Source of the DNA: Cenococcum geophilum 1.58
Taxonomy: Eukaryota > Ascomycota > Dothideomycetes > Gloniales > Gloniaceae
Reading direction: 5' to 3'
Assembly (NCBI GenBank): GCA_001692895.1
Contig: KV748302.1
Location: 1,580-65,579 of the forward strand
DNA length: 64,000 nucleotides
The position numbers were made by a program, and so were the translations under genes. Within the stretch, counting starts at the first letter, position 1; each line of letters starts with the position of its first letter. Below, in pieces: positions 11,141 to 21,795 of this stretch. A model generated the notes under the pieces. The model saw only the letters and a program-made list of their open reading frames with translations, was not told where the DNA came from and searched no databases.

Positions 11141-13279
11141 TTTTATTTTTATTTTTTATATCCGATTATATTATACTATATACAATACTACGCATGCAGC
11201 CTCTAGGCTATAGCACTATAGTTCTATATATATAAATCCTTTCTAGGTAGTTTAATATGTACTAGTAGCTATATCCTAGTAGTTTATAGTTCCTTAGTAA
11301 ACCCTAAGTTCCTACAACTACTAGGGAATAAAAAAACAGTAGGAAAAACTATAAGAAATCCTAACACCTGTCCCTGTCCTTTTACAATTTATTTCTATTC
11401 TTTTGCTCTCTAATATCTTTTTAAGAGCCTAGTAGGAGTTACCTCCTTCTAGAATCCTATCTGTTTTATTCTTCTATAGAATCTTCTTTATATACTAATT
11501 TAGCTGCTTTAAGAGTCTCGCTGTCTTTACTATTAGTAAAGTGTTTTTCTTTACAATTAATGCAAAGAGGGGTAGTATGCTAGCAAGGCTTGCCTGTTAT
11601 TATACAGGTAGAACAGAAATAGTCTTTAGATAAATATGCAGCCGTATAGTATCTGCAGGCCCTAATAGAGCACCTGTCTCCTATATAGCCAAATTTTTAG
11701 CAGCTCACACACTGCGTAGTAGGAGAGACTTTGAGGTATTTTACTACCTTAGTAGCTGTACCTGCAATTAATATCTCTTTTTGCTCAAGGATTTCTTGTC
11801 TTTTTTCTTCGCTCTTTATAGTAAAAACTATAGAGCTAAATCTGGCCTATAGATTGTATCTTTTTTCACTAGATAAGACCCATCTAGGTAGTCCTTATAT
11901 CCTTATAGGATTAAAGGTCTCGATTTCTTCCTTTAGGAGCTTAGAGCCTCCTTCTCCTAAAAAAGGTAGGGTAGGAACCCCGTGGGCTATAATTTAAACC
12001 CATAGTTCTAGTTTTTGTTCTCTTTAAAAGGTAAAGCAGTTATACTAGATCTCCTTATATTTAACTAGGAAATCTACATTATACTCTTCTATAGTCGTAA
12101 GGAGAATATTTTATTTTCCTTTAGTTCTAGCTATAGACGCTAGTACTGGCTTTTTTACTTATAGTTTTAATGCAAATAGTTAAATAACTTTGTTTCGTAT
12201 AGAGAATATATCTAGGAATTAGTCCTTTTCGTCTATAATTAGGACTAGCTTCCTTTCTTATAGTTGCTTTTTCTTACTTCTAGTAGAGCTAGAGCTAGAG
12301 CTAGGCGTGCTACTAGTTACCCTACTAGAAGAAGGAGGGGTAGACGATAATAAGAAAGGTAGGGAGGATGAAGAAGGGAGGCCCTTCTTTAGCCTCTTTG
12401 CATAAGTTTCTTTAATAGGAGCCACCTCCTTACGGAGAGCTCTTACTTCTTCTACTAGTCCTTTTAGGACATCGTTTGTCTTCTCTTTTTTTTTTCTTTT
12501 TTTTTTCTTCTTCTTCTTATATAAAGGGATTTTCTCCTAATAGGATACCTCGTGTATAGTACACTAGCTGTTTAACTTATTCTTTTATTTCTTCTCTTTC
12601 TTCTTCTTCTTCTTTTAGCCCTTTATAGGCCTGGGTTAGGCTTTCTAAAGCAAAGCTTAGATGTTATTCTAGAGAAAAGGAGTAGGAGGGTATATCATCC
12701 GTACTATCCGTAGTAGTTATTAGTTTTATTATCTTTTTTTATAGGTTTTTGGTTTTCTTTTTTAGGAGAAGACTAAGGATGTCTTCTTTTTTCTTCTGCC
12801 CTAACTGGGCTAGGAGAAGGAAATGGGGGAGAATAAATAGATGTAGAACCTTTATCACTTGTTTCTATAGGAGGTTGTTTTTTTTGACCTATTAGGCCTT
12901 GGCATTTTGTATCTTATATAGGGGTTCCTAGTTTTTACTATCCTTATACCCTTTCTCCTTACTAATCCTACTAGAAGATTTCTAGGGAGATTAGGCTAAA
13001 AGGTAGTAGAAAATCTAGCCTCTATATTTCGTAGTTTTGGTATTTAGTTTTAGTGTTCCTATTTATACCTCACTTATAAGCTAGGACTACCCCTAAGAAG
13101 AATTTTCTATTAGGGGAAAGGGGGTAAAACGATAAATAAATCCACCTCTAGCTCGCTAGGCAATAGGAAATAAGTCTTAAAAGTTGGAAAATCGATTGTT
13201 TTTGATGGTAAGATGGGTATGCGTAAGTTTTAAAGTATAGCGCTACCTTTTAGTAAGGTTGCATATGCGGTAAAGGTTT
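11141..13279 (-). mobile_element. Non-LTR retroelement carrying only an ORF1-like gene
   Basis: A 2.1-kb insertion on the minus strand. Its plus-strand left end is an A-tail read in reverse (TTTTATTTTTATTTTTT from 11141), and TAGAAAGG flanks both sides (11133-11140 and 13280-13287), an 8-bp target duplication as made by target-primed reverse transcription. The minus-strand reading from about 12.9 kb to 11.3 kb has a Lys/Glu-rich, low-complexity middle (about 12480-12620). It then has a cluster of Cys and His residues (about 11720-11540) spaced like the zinc knuckles of fungal Tad/LINE ORF1 proteins. No endonuclease or reverse transcriptase follows; the tail comes about 400 bases after the knuckles. 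A few in-frame stops are present, fewer than in the gypsy elements around it. It could be a non-autonomous LINE derivative or a retrocopy of an ORF1-like gene. Confidence 0.7.
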
Positions 13280-13294
13280 TAGAAAGGATTTAAA

Positions 13295-13511
13295 TATAAG
13301 GGGACTTTATAGATAGGGGGCTATAAAGACATAATTGTGGAATAGGATAGATTAGTAAGAGAGATAAATCCTTAAGAAGGTAAGGCCTCTAGGATTGTAG
13401 AGACTATATACTATAGGTACATACCTTTAATACGTAACTAGCAACTACCTAAAAGGTATTTAGGGGTTGTCCTAAGGGCAACCTAAGGTGACCGCAATAA
13501 TATCCCTTACA
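13295..13511 (-). repeat. 5' LTR of the G1-family copy
   Basis: 217 bases whose reverse complement aligns end to end with the 215-bp LTRs of G1 (31230-31444 and 39928-40142). It ends in TATCCCTTACA at 13511. Differences are dominated by transitions. Confidence 0.85.
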
Positions 13512-13862
13512 CTTTTATAGCTTTACTATTAGCAGTTAGTATATATTTAGTATTTCACTATCTATTAATATTCTCTATCCTATTATAGAAGCCTATAATA
13601 ACCTATTAGGCAGCTAGAACTAGATATTTAAAAAAAGTAGTAATCTAAAATCTAGCTGCGGCTTTAGCCTATAGTTATTAAATATACTATAGGCCTAAAC
13701 CTAGATTAATTAACTATAGAAATCATTAAGGACCCGTATAAAGATAACCTTAATAACCTTATAGCAGATCTAAGTAATAATATAAGAGAGAGGTTCCTTA
13801 TTAGCCTTAATAACAATAAAACTAATATAGTTATTAACTTAGGCTCTTTATTAGTAAGCTAG
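13512..13862. other. RIP-mutated DNA, unclassified
   Basis: About 350 bases between a G1-family LTR and the G5 LTR. The plus strand has protein-like stretches around 13740-13860 that resemble polar retroelement coding sequence, but no motif allows a family call. Confidence 0.35.
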
Positions 13863-14285
13863 TATAACGAAGCCTTATAGCAGGAATTATGGTAGACTTA
13901 TTAATAGGCCGGGTATATAAGTAAATAAGAAGTTAATAATAATAATATAACTAGTAGAGTGGCTATCTAATAGATTAACTCTAATTATATTCTAAGATTT
14001 ACTATAAAGAAGAGAACTATCTAGGTAGGGACTATAGTCCTTTAAATATATAATACTACGCTTAAGAAATACTAAGTACGTTAGTACGTTAAATAATCTT
14101 AGTATATAATGTTCTGATAGATCTTATAGATCCTATATTCTAAATGTATAATATAACCCACTACATAACTTAGTTACCCCTCGTCCTATAGTTTAACTAG
14201 TTTTAGCACCTCCTGTGCTTCTACCACTAGTCTATTTATATCTCTCCTTAGTAGTGCTACTACTACTAATATAAGGTCCATAACA
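13863..14285 (-). repeat. 3' LTR of G5
   Basis: 423 bases matching the reverse complement of the G4 5' LTR (46391-46811, 421 bases). On the minus strand it starts TGTTATGGACC beside a purine-rich run (AGAGGAAGGGGATAG). The left edge reads TATAACG, the decayed complement of an LTR end. Confidence 0.8.
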
Positions 14286-14324
14286 CTATCCCCTTCCTCT
14301 TTATCTTTATCCTTAAAGATATCT

Positions 14325-14752
14325 TAACGTAATTTATAAGCAAGCTAGCACCACAAGCATCCTAGCACCCTCAAAACTCACCAAAAGTTTAAAAATCCAT
14401 ACTTTAATATCTTAACAACCACTTAATAATAAATTCTAATAATTTATATTTGAATTTTCATATACATTTTGCAGATTCTATTAAAGTTACATAGCACTTA
14501 ATTTAGTGGTTTTTAAGATATTATAATTTGGGGGCTAAAATAAGCCAAATTACCGTAATACGACTATATCTTAAGAACCACTAAACTAATTACTATGCAA
14601 CTTTAATAGAAGCTGTAAAGTGTATATAAAAGTCTAAATCCAAATTATTAAAAATAATTATTATATGGTTGTTAAGATATTAAAGTGTAAATTTAGTGGG
14701 TTTTAAGGGTGCTAGGATGCTTGTAGTGCCAGCTTGCTTATAGATTACGTTA
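14325..14752. mobile_element. Foldback MITE-like element, 428 bp
   Basis: Terminal inverted repeats of about 61 bases (14325-14385 and 14692-14752) start TAACGTAAT and contain ATAAGCAAGCT and GCATCCTAGCACCC; the few mismatches are all transitions. The complementarity continues inward with more mismatches on both sides of a centre near 14538, so almost the whole element is one long hairpin. TATCT flanks both ends (14320-14324 and 14753-14757) as a probable 5-bp target duplication. There is no coding capacity. It lies in the 3' region of G5. The DNA transposon superfamily is undetermined. Confidence 0.85.
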
Positions 14753-15754
14753 TATCTCTAAGTTGTTTATTAAAGATATGGCATTCCTATCTTTAATTTA
14801 ATAACCTTTATCATTTCTAATACCTCCTATTAGATCCTTTATATCTAAGCGTTATACTTATATAATTTTAACAATTCTTTTACTAGGTGAAATTATATCT
14901 CCCTATTCTTATTATATAGAGAAGAAGCTAGTATATATTATAATGGCGGCTCCGTCTAATTGCTAACCTTCTTCCTATATTAAGTATACGCGAGCGAATA
15001 TATAATCGTCCTGTAATGTTTAATCTGTCTTTAATGCTAAGTATACGCGTCTTATTAATCTTTAAAGTCTTTAACTTCCTTATCTAATTTGCTATAGGGT
15101 TTTATATTTAATCTACTACTATAAAGCTTAATAAAGAGCTCTTACTAGCTTTAAATAAACTTCGCCGTTCTTATAAGGTAGAGTAAAAGGTTATAAAAGC
15201 TTAGTAATAGACTACTAAGGCTCGCCTGGCTACGTCCGTTTAACTACTTTATCTTAAAAAGGTTCGTAAAAAGGTACGCTTTAAGGAGTTCCGTCTTATT
15301 AAGTAAGGTCTCTATAAGCTTAAGGCTAAGGAGGCTAAAAAGGATTCTAATTAAGTTAAGGCGGAAATAACTAATACGCTAGTAGTAGATCCCTTAGATA
15401 ATCCGGCTTGTCTATTACCTTTAACTAATCCTTTTATTTTTAGCTCCTTTTTAATATTACCTAACCATTTTTTAAAATACTCCTATACCTTTCCTATAGC
15501 GTTCTTTAAGTTCTATAGTAGCTTTTAGGTAGCCTTATTATAGCCTATCTAATTAACCGTATACTATATTTTATTATTAATGTCCTTATAACTAACTATC
15601 TTTAAAACTTACTATTTGTTTTCTTCTTGTCCTCTATATATGTCTACTTTATAAATTAGTAGCTTAATATTCCCGTATACTAGCTCTAGTATTAAAATAT
15701 ACTATATAGGGTAGATTTTTATTTTAGCTACATTAGGAAAATGTTTATGCCTCC

Positions 15755-15975
15755 TAACAGTACTAACAGGTTCCTAACAGCTCCTGTTAGGGCTGTTAGG
15801 AGCTCCAGGAGACACTCACACTCGGCTTCCTGTTAGGAGGTCGCTTGGACCGCCCGGACCACCAGGACCTCTAGGACCTCCAGGACCTCCAGGACCTCTA
15901 GGACTATCAGGACCTCCAGGACCTCTAGGACCATTAGGACTGTTAGGACTATTAGGACAATTAGGACAATCAGGA
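15755..15975. repeat. AGGACCTCC-type 9-bp repeats
   Basis: After CCTAACAG motifs and a dyad (CCTGTTAGG), the block AGGACCTCC/AGGACCTCT recurs about every 9 bases to 15975, ending in TTAGGACAA variants. It is one of the repeat blocks inside the TA-flanked element. Confidence 0.85.
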
Positions 15976-16298
15976 CAATAATTAAATTTTAAATTTTAAA
16001 AATAAGGTATATTAACGCTCTAGTATTCACAGCTAGCTAATAAGTATAAAAACCAGTTTAATTTTAGGCGTTATTCTATATATAAGGAATCTAAATAGTC
16101 CAAATCAATCCTTTCTGCCTACTACCTGTGTCTGTGTCTGTGTCTGTTATAGGAGCCCTACGTCGTTCTAAGGGGACGATCGCTCGGGCGTCGAGCGATT
16201 GATTGAGGGGGAAGCCTTCGCAGAGGCTCCAAATCGTCGATTGGCGGTATTCCCGATGATCCGCCGGTCGTGTACTGATTTCCTAACTAGGCCTAGTG

Positions 16299-16333
<35 letters not shown>

Positions 16334-16565
16334 ACCTGCCTACCTGCCTACCTGCCTGCCTACCTACCTGCCTACCTGTCCTACCTGTCTAACCGTCCTA
16401 CCTATTCGTGCCTACCTGTCTATGCCTACCTGTCTGTGTCTGCCTGTCGGTCCTACCTGTCTGTGCCTACCTATCTGTGCCTACCTGTCTGTGCCTACCT
16501 ATCTATGCCTACCTGTCTATGCCTGCCTATCGTGCCTACTTGTTTATGCCTACCTGTCTGTATCT
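16299..16565. repeat. CCTG/CCTA tetranucleotide array
   Basis: A CCTG microsatellite that grades into CCTACCTG and CTGTCTGTGCC variants. A shorter relative lies at 16860-16935. Cys/Leu/Pro-rich open frames (16199-16678, 16296-16595, 16408-16608) are translations of the array, not genes. Confidence 0.9.
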
Positions 16566-16574
16566 GTTATTTGG

Positions 16575-17180
16575 GGGAGAAGTCGGCCCGATTGAAGGCT
16601 CTGCTTGATTCGATTGTAATTAATTATATTAATTTAAATCGTTCTCTATGGGCGTTTGCTAGCTATACGTTTAAATAATAGTTGTCTGGGGTGCCTCTCT
16701 AAGAGGCCCTGATTTGATTTGATTCGGTAATAGGGTAATATTAAGGCTCTGGTTCGATTTGATTAATCGATTGAATTGATCGTGGTGTTTGCTAGCTGGT
16801 CGTTCAAACGATTATCGTCTGGCTCTGGCGACGGTTGTATGGTTCTGGTGACGGTCCTCTCCTACCTATCTGCCTACCTACCTATCTGCCTGCCTGCCTG
16901 CTTGCCTGCCTGTCTGCCTACCTGCCTGCCTGCCTATATCAGTATCTAATTCAATTTGGGGGAGGGGTTGGCCCGATCGAAGGCTCTAATTAATTTAGAT
17001 CGTTCTCTACGGCCATTCGCTAGCTGTACATTCGAACGGTGGTCGTCTAGGGTGCCTCCCTAGGAGGCCTTGGTTCGATTCGGTAATGGGCCAATATCGA
17101 AGCTCTAGTTTAATTCGATCGATCAATCAATTAAATCGTTTGTGGTATTCGCTGGCTGGTTGTTCGAAAGGTCGTCGTCT
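16575..17180. repeat. Direct duplication of a 0.25-kb segment
   Basis: The segment 16575-16850 (starting GATTGAAGGCTCT) recurs at about 16970-17180 with the same order of blocks: AATCGTTCTCTA-like, TTCGCTAGCTG-like, GGGTGCCTC and TTCGGTAATGGG. Differences are mostly transitions with some indels. The copies are separated by the second CCTG array. Confidence 0.75.
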
Positions 17181-17189
17181 AGTTCTGGT

Positions 17190-17325
17190 AACGGTCGTCT
17201 GGTTCTAGTAACGGTCGTCTAGCTTTAGGACGGTCATCTAGTTCTGGCAACGGTCGTCTGGTTCTGGCGACGGTTATCTGGTTTTGGTGACGGACGTTTA
17301 GTTCTAGCGACGGTCCTCTACTGGC
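17190..17325. repeat. About 20-bp repeat, GGTCGTCTGGTTCTGG type
   Basis: Six or so copies of a roughly 20-bp unit around CGGTCGTCTGGTTCTGG lie in tandem. A first copy or two appears near 16815-16860, showing that the unit belongs to the duplicated segment. Confidence 0.8.
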
Positions 17326-17456
17326 TGCCGTTCTAGTGCCTCCTAAGGTAGGGAGGATATAAGGAAGGGTAAAAAATAAGGTAGCTATAAAGGGGGTAGC
17401 TTAGCAGAGGCACGTATAGGGCTATCGGGAATATAGCGGGGACCCGATAGTAATAT

Positions 17457-17755
17457 GTGTTATGCGGAGCTTCGTGTAGAGCCTCCGTACGCAGAGCTTC
17501 GCGCAGAGCCTCGTGTAGAGCCTCGTGCAGAGCCTTTGTACGTAGAGCTTCGTATAGAGCTTCGTGTAGAGCCTCGTGCAAAGCTTCGTGCAGAGCCTCG
17601 TGCAGAGCTTCGTGCAAGCTTCGTGTAGAGCTTCGTGCAAGTTTCGTGTAGAGCTTCGTGCAAGTTTCGTGTAGAGTTTCGTGTAGAGCTTCGTGCAGAG
17701 CTTCGTGCAGAGCTTCATGCAGAGCTTCGTGTATGTAGAGCCTCGTGCAGAGCCC
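17457..17755. repeat. 12-bp minisatellite, third locus
   Basis: Tandem copies of GAGCTTCGTGCA/GAGCCTCGTGTA, the same core as the arrays at 1-160 and 4769-5145. All overlapping open frames here (17333-17617, 17422-17718 and 17460-17663 minus; 17457-17651 plus) are Ala/Leu/Arg/Ser repeat peptides and are rejected as genes. Confidence 0.9.
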
Positions 17756-17799
17756 CAGTAGTGTTGCTTAAGGGGTATGCATAGGGTGTTGCTTTAGGG

Positions 17800-18130
17800 G
17801 GTATCCTGCCAGGAACCTGACAGGACGATCAGGAAATACTAGTTTCCTGTCAGGAGCCTGTCAGGACGATTAGAAAATATTAGTTTCCTGTCAGGAGCGC
17901 ATCAGGATGGTAGGGTCCTGTCAGGAGCCTGTCAGGACGACCAGGACGTTTAGGACGTTTAGGACGTTTAGGACGTTTAGGACGTTTAGGACATCAGGAC
18001 GTTCAGGACGTCTAGGACGTCCAGGACGATTAGGAAAATCAAAATCCTGCTAGGAGCCTGTCAGGAGCCTGTCAGGACAATCAGGACCTCCAGGAAAATC
18101 AAAATCCTGTCAGGAGGCCTCCAGGATCTT
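17800..18130. repeat. CCTGTCAGG and GGACGTTTA repeats
   Basis: Self-complementary words such as CCTGTCAGGAG alternate with five tandem GGACGTTTA units (about 17945-17990) and GGACGTCCA variants. Dyads of this kind can form cruciforms. The motif CCTGACAGG also marks the left end of the element, so the two ends are loosely inverted copies. Confidence 0.8.
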
Positions 18131-18601
18131 GGCACCCCAACAAAATGCTAATGTAGTAGGTTTAACTTAAATATAACTAGTAAAATCCTCTATATGATTT
18201 TAAAAAGTCCTAGTCTAATATAGTCTAATTTTTTACTTAATCGTTAACCCTTAAAATTTTTATATAGTAGCTATACTTTATCCTTCTCCTTAAGATCTAG
18301 TCCCTTAGATCTCTTAGCATTATAGTACCTTTTTATTTTTTCTTATACTATCTTCACTAATCCCATAAGGTCCACACAAAGATCTATTAATATCTTAATT
18401 TTTTTCTTTAGCTGTGCTACTTATTTTCTTTACTTATTATAGTAATAATAATATTCTTAGCTTATTTCCGTAATTTGCCTTAAATAGTAATATACCTATC
18501 CCTTTCTACGGTATTATATTATATATAAATTATATAACTAGTAATAATAATACCTAATTATTCTACGCGTAATTAATATAATGTCTTAAATACTGTTTTA
18601 G

Positions 18602-18827
18602 TGTAAGGTGAGGATATAAATAGGGAGTCTAATAATAGAATAATAGGGTATATTATATAGATAGAGACAAATCCTTAAGGGAAAAGGAGGAGTCTATATG
18701 CGAAGTAGGAAGGGTTTTCCCTAGGTATGTATAGCGCATATACCTTACGGGCAAGTCACCCCTAAGTTACTCTAGGGTCGCCCATACCTTACGGCTATAT
18801 AATTATCTACTTAGGTTTTACCTAATA
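18602..18827 (-). repeat. 3' LTR of G3
   Basis: 226 bases, homologous along their length to 40753-40978. On the minus strand it begins TATTAGGTAAAACC and ends CCTTACA. Inside is CCCTTAAGGATTTGTC, a motif that also occurs in the G1 LTRs. Confidence 0.9.
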
Positions 18828-19206
18828 ATGCCCCCCCTCTTTAAAAAGGGTTGTCCCCAATCCTTTATATACTTAAGCCTTAATAAAACCCTATAAAAAA
18901 CCTTAGTAAGGAAAATTTTTAGACGGGAAAGAGTGTCTTAATTTTGCGTATAGAGAGACGGGTAGTATATATACGCGTAAAGATATTAAGGAACTTTAAC
19001 TAGCGGTTAAAGTTATCTAATTAGTTAGATTTACCTTACTAAAACTCCTTCATATTTAACTAAGCTAGTAGCAATTTTATATACCCGGTATAGAAAATCC
19101 TAATTAGTCTATTTAATAGGTAGAGCTAGTAAAGCTTAATACTATCACCTAAATTCGGTAGACTAGAAATATTCTAAAAGTTTACTTATATAGGTAGGCC
19201 GCTAGT

Positions 19207-19450
19207 ACCTCGCGGGTTGGTTATAGGTTATTTATATATAGCTAGATTTATAGATAATAAGGTTATATACTTATTAAATCCGCCACTAACCCTGCTTTAG
19301 CCTTACGCTATACCAGTATAGCGCTATATATACTTTATAGGTAGGTTATAGGTTACTTATATATAGCCAGGTTTAGGACAATAAGGCTATATACCCGTTA
19401 AATCTACCATTAACCTATACTTTAGCTTTACGCGTTATCTATATAGTATA
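19207..19450. repeat. 131-bp tandem duplication in the G3 3' region
   Basis: The block starting GGTTATAGGTTA near 19214 recurs from about 19345, with the same internal order (ATATATAGC, AATAAGG, GTTAAATC-like, TTTAGC-TTACGC). It lies between the G3 pol and 3' LTR. The rest of 18845-20000 is RIP-mutated without a readable domain. Confidence 0.7.
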
Positions 19451-21619
19451 TATATAGGATAGTATAAGTTATTAGTATAGGTTACTACTAGCGGGTTACT
19501 AGTAGGTTATGGACCCTAGTTAAATAGACCTTAGTTATAAACGGGCCTATTCTCTAATATATAAATAATCTGCTTAGCTAGTATAGAGTAATAAACTAGG
19601 TCTAGAAAGGGTGCTTTTTAAATTAAGCTTTATTACCGGTATACGCCGTAGCCTTACCTATAAGTTATTAGCATCGCTAGGTTGCGTTAGAGTGTAGCTT
19701 ATATAGGATATTAATAAATTAAAACTTTACCTTATATATACGCTGTAGTTCTTATAGCAATTATTACTTATTCTTTAATCCCTTAAGACGTCCTCTACTC
19801 CGCTTTAATACAGGTTATATTTTAATAGTAGCGCTTACTTTTCGCCTGCGCTTTAGTTATAAGGTTAGGGTATTTAGCTTACAGTACTTATCTAGTAGTT
19901 ATTAATAATTCTTAAGTTCTATCTCGTATTTTTATTTATTATACTTATTTAGCTATCCCAGCCATTTAATAAGGTACTATAGTCATCTAGCATAATTCTA
20001 GTAGGCAACGATTACTTTTACTTTCCAGCTGCCTTCCTTAAGCTCTTTTACTACTAGGGGTTAAAACCTAGGGCATAACCTATAAGGCTCTAGTAGGGAG
20101 ATATAGAAGACTAGGTGGAGCTATGCTATAATAAGTAGGAGCTTTAGCTTATATACTTACTGCCCTACGCGCTTTAGGATCTAAAACGGTCCTATAAATT
20201 TATAGTTAAGCTTTTTATAGGGACGTTTTATATAAATGTTCTTAGAGGAGAGCAGGACTCGTTTACTAACGGCGAAGTGCTTAGCTAGGTAGTAATAATT
20301 ATAGTATTTTACCTAAAGCTTTTAGGCGTGCATTATTAACGCTGCCGCTACCTTATATATAAGGCGTAAGTATTATAGATACGTCTCTATAAGTTAGACA
20401 TTTATTAACTTAGACCCCTCTTTACTTTACCTAGCGTCTTAGACGCTATCTAGGACTTTATCTAGGATGTTTAGTAGCTAGCTATAGGCGAGCTTAATAG
20501 GGGAACGCTTTGTTATAGTATAGACCTTAAAGTTATAGGCGAAGGCTGCTTTTTTAAGTAGGGAGGCCTAATTAAACTATTCCTAGTTTGTAAATATATG
20601 TAGGTATACCTTAAGCTCCTAGTTCTAACGCTTTATCTAACTATTTATTTACGGGTGGAATGCGGTGCTAAGTTTACGTTAAATATGGAAATAGTAGCAT
20701 ATAGTGCTCTAGTACTCGCTTATAAATATACTACCCCTATTAGAGACAATATTATTTAGAGGTCCTATTTACGTAAAGACTCTAAATAAGAGTTCTACGA
20801 GTTGCGTAGCATTAATTATTTTATATATTAGATAGTAGCGTACTAGCTTTATAAAATGGTCTATAAGAATAAGGACGGAGTTATACTCTACACTATTAGG
20901 AGTCTTAGACTCTAAAAGATCCATAATAAAGTTAAGCAAATAATACTACTAGGCTTAGGTGGGGACCTAGAGAGGCTATAGCTCACTATAGGGTTTATAG
21001 CGGCGCGATTTAGAGCATTAGTAGGTATTTACAGAGGTCCTAGGTAAGGCCGTTTTAAGTATACTTTCGCGCAATTACCTTAAAAGTATTGTTAAAACTA
21101 TAGTAGCCGCCTATAGGATTGTTATAATTCCGCTTAAAGATCTCCTATTATAATAGTATATAATTTAGCACCTAAACCTTATTATTTTACCTTGGGAGTC
21201 CTGAATTATTAAGGGTATAGTCCTTATTAATAGTAAAAACTTATTTTTAGGTTAACTAATTATATATAGAGCGTGTAAAGGCGTCCTTTTTTTATACTCT
21301 ACAAATAAAATTAACTAGTAACTTAGGGGGGTATTCCGTAAACGCCGTTTTTAGCTAAAGCAGCTACTACTACCTCTTACTATAGCACGAGACTTTACGT
21401 AAAGTTAGTGCTAGCAAAGTAACGTATAATATATAGGTAACTTACTAGGTTATCGCGGAGGACTATAGCCTAGGCTAAGGGGTCTTCCCTATAGTTAAGT
21501 GCTATTAGGCTAGTTAAGGTAGTCCTAAAAAGAATAGTAGGACGCTTTAGTCCGCCGGCGCTAAGTTTATAAGGGTCGCTTATATACTATATATATACTA
21601 CTTGCTAATATAGTATAGT

Positions 21620-21795
21620 TGTTAGATAATCTGTATTCTCTATGGCGTAGGACGTGCACAAGTCACGTGCACGGGGCCCGTGCTTTGTAAATATCTTCAT
21701 CTAAGCCTAGGGGCCCTAGGTCAAAAAAAACGATTAAGATTATTAATTAATCAACCCATTTTATCAATAAATAGCTCTATATAAACTTTCTAACA
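21620..21795 (+). repeat. 5' LTR of the copia element
   Basis: 176 bases, TGTTAGATAATCTG to TTTCTAACA. The following bases (GTTATAAGCCCGG) occupy the primer-binding position. The 5' copy carries more T/A at variable sites than the 3' copy, as expected from RIP. Confidence 0.92.

Larger units (their letters stand above)
10789..13511 (-). mobile_element. G1-family gypsy 5' end (LTR plus leader), interrupted
   Basis: On the minus strand this is the 5' LTR (13295-13511) and first 350 bases of internal sequence of an element of the same family as G1. The leader (13294-13280 joined to 11132-10789 in position) matches 31445-31810 of G1. It is split by a non-LTR insertion at 11141-13279. Beyond 10789 the G1 similarity ends and G8 pol begins, so gag to RNase H is gone. 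It is a broken fossil with RIP-type changes. Confidence 0.75.
15731..18153. mobile_element. TA-flanked element packed with minisatellites, 2.4 kb
   Basis: This segment splits the G5 coding region. Comparison with G4 shows the host continuing from ...TTTTAGCTA at 15730 to TAGTAGG at 18154, with only a TA dinucleotide duplicated. The insert begins CATTAG and ends CTAATG, a short terminal inverted repeat, and both ends contain CCTCCTRACAG-type motifs. TA duplication and short inverted repeats suggest a Tc1/mariner-type non-autonomous element. Inside are at least six tandem-repeat blocks and a duplicated 0.25-kb segment. No transposase is visible. It is less RIP-mutated than its host. Open frames here (16199-16678 plus and others) merely translate the repeats. 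Confidence 0.65.

Noticed and set aside
11731-11997. 88-codon plus-strand frame
   Set aside because: It is the complement of the ORF1-like region of the minus-strand non-LTR element.
16199-16678. Cys/Leu/Pro-rich frames of 159, 99 and 66 codons
   Set aside because: They are translations of the CCTG/CCTA array in three frames, with no start context or domain.
17333-17718. Ala/Leu/Arg-rich frames on both strands
   Set aside because: They are repeat peptides of the third minisatellite locus.
15755-18130. CRISPR-like array
   Set aside because: The repeats are contiguous or irregular with no unique spacers of constant length, and the sequence is eukaryotic in character.
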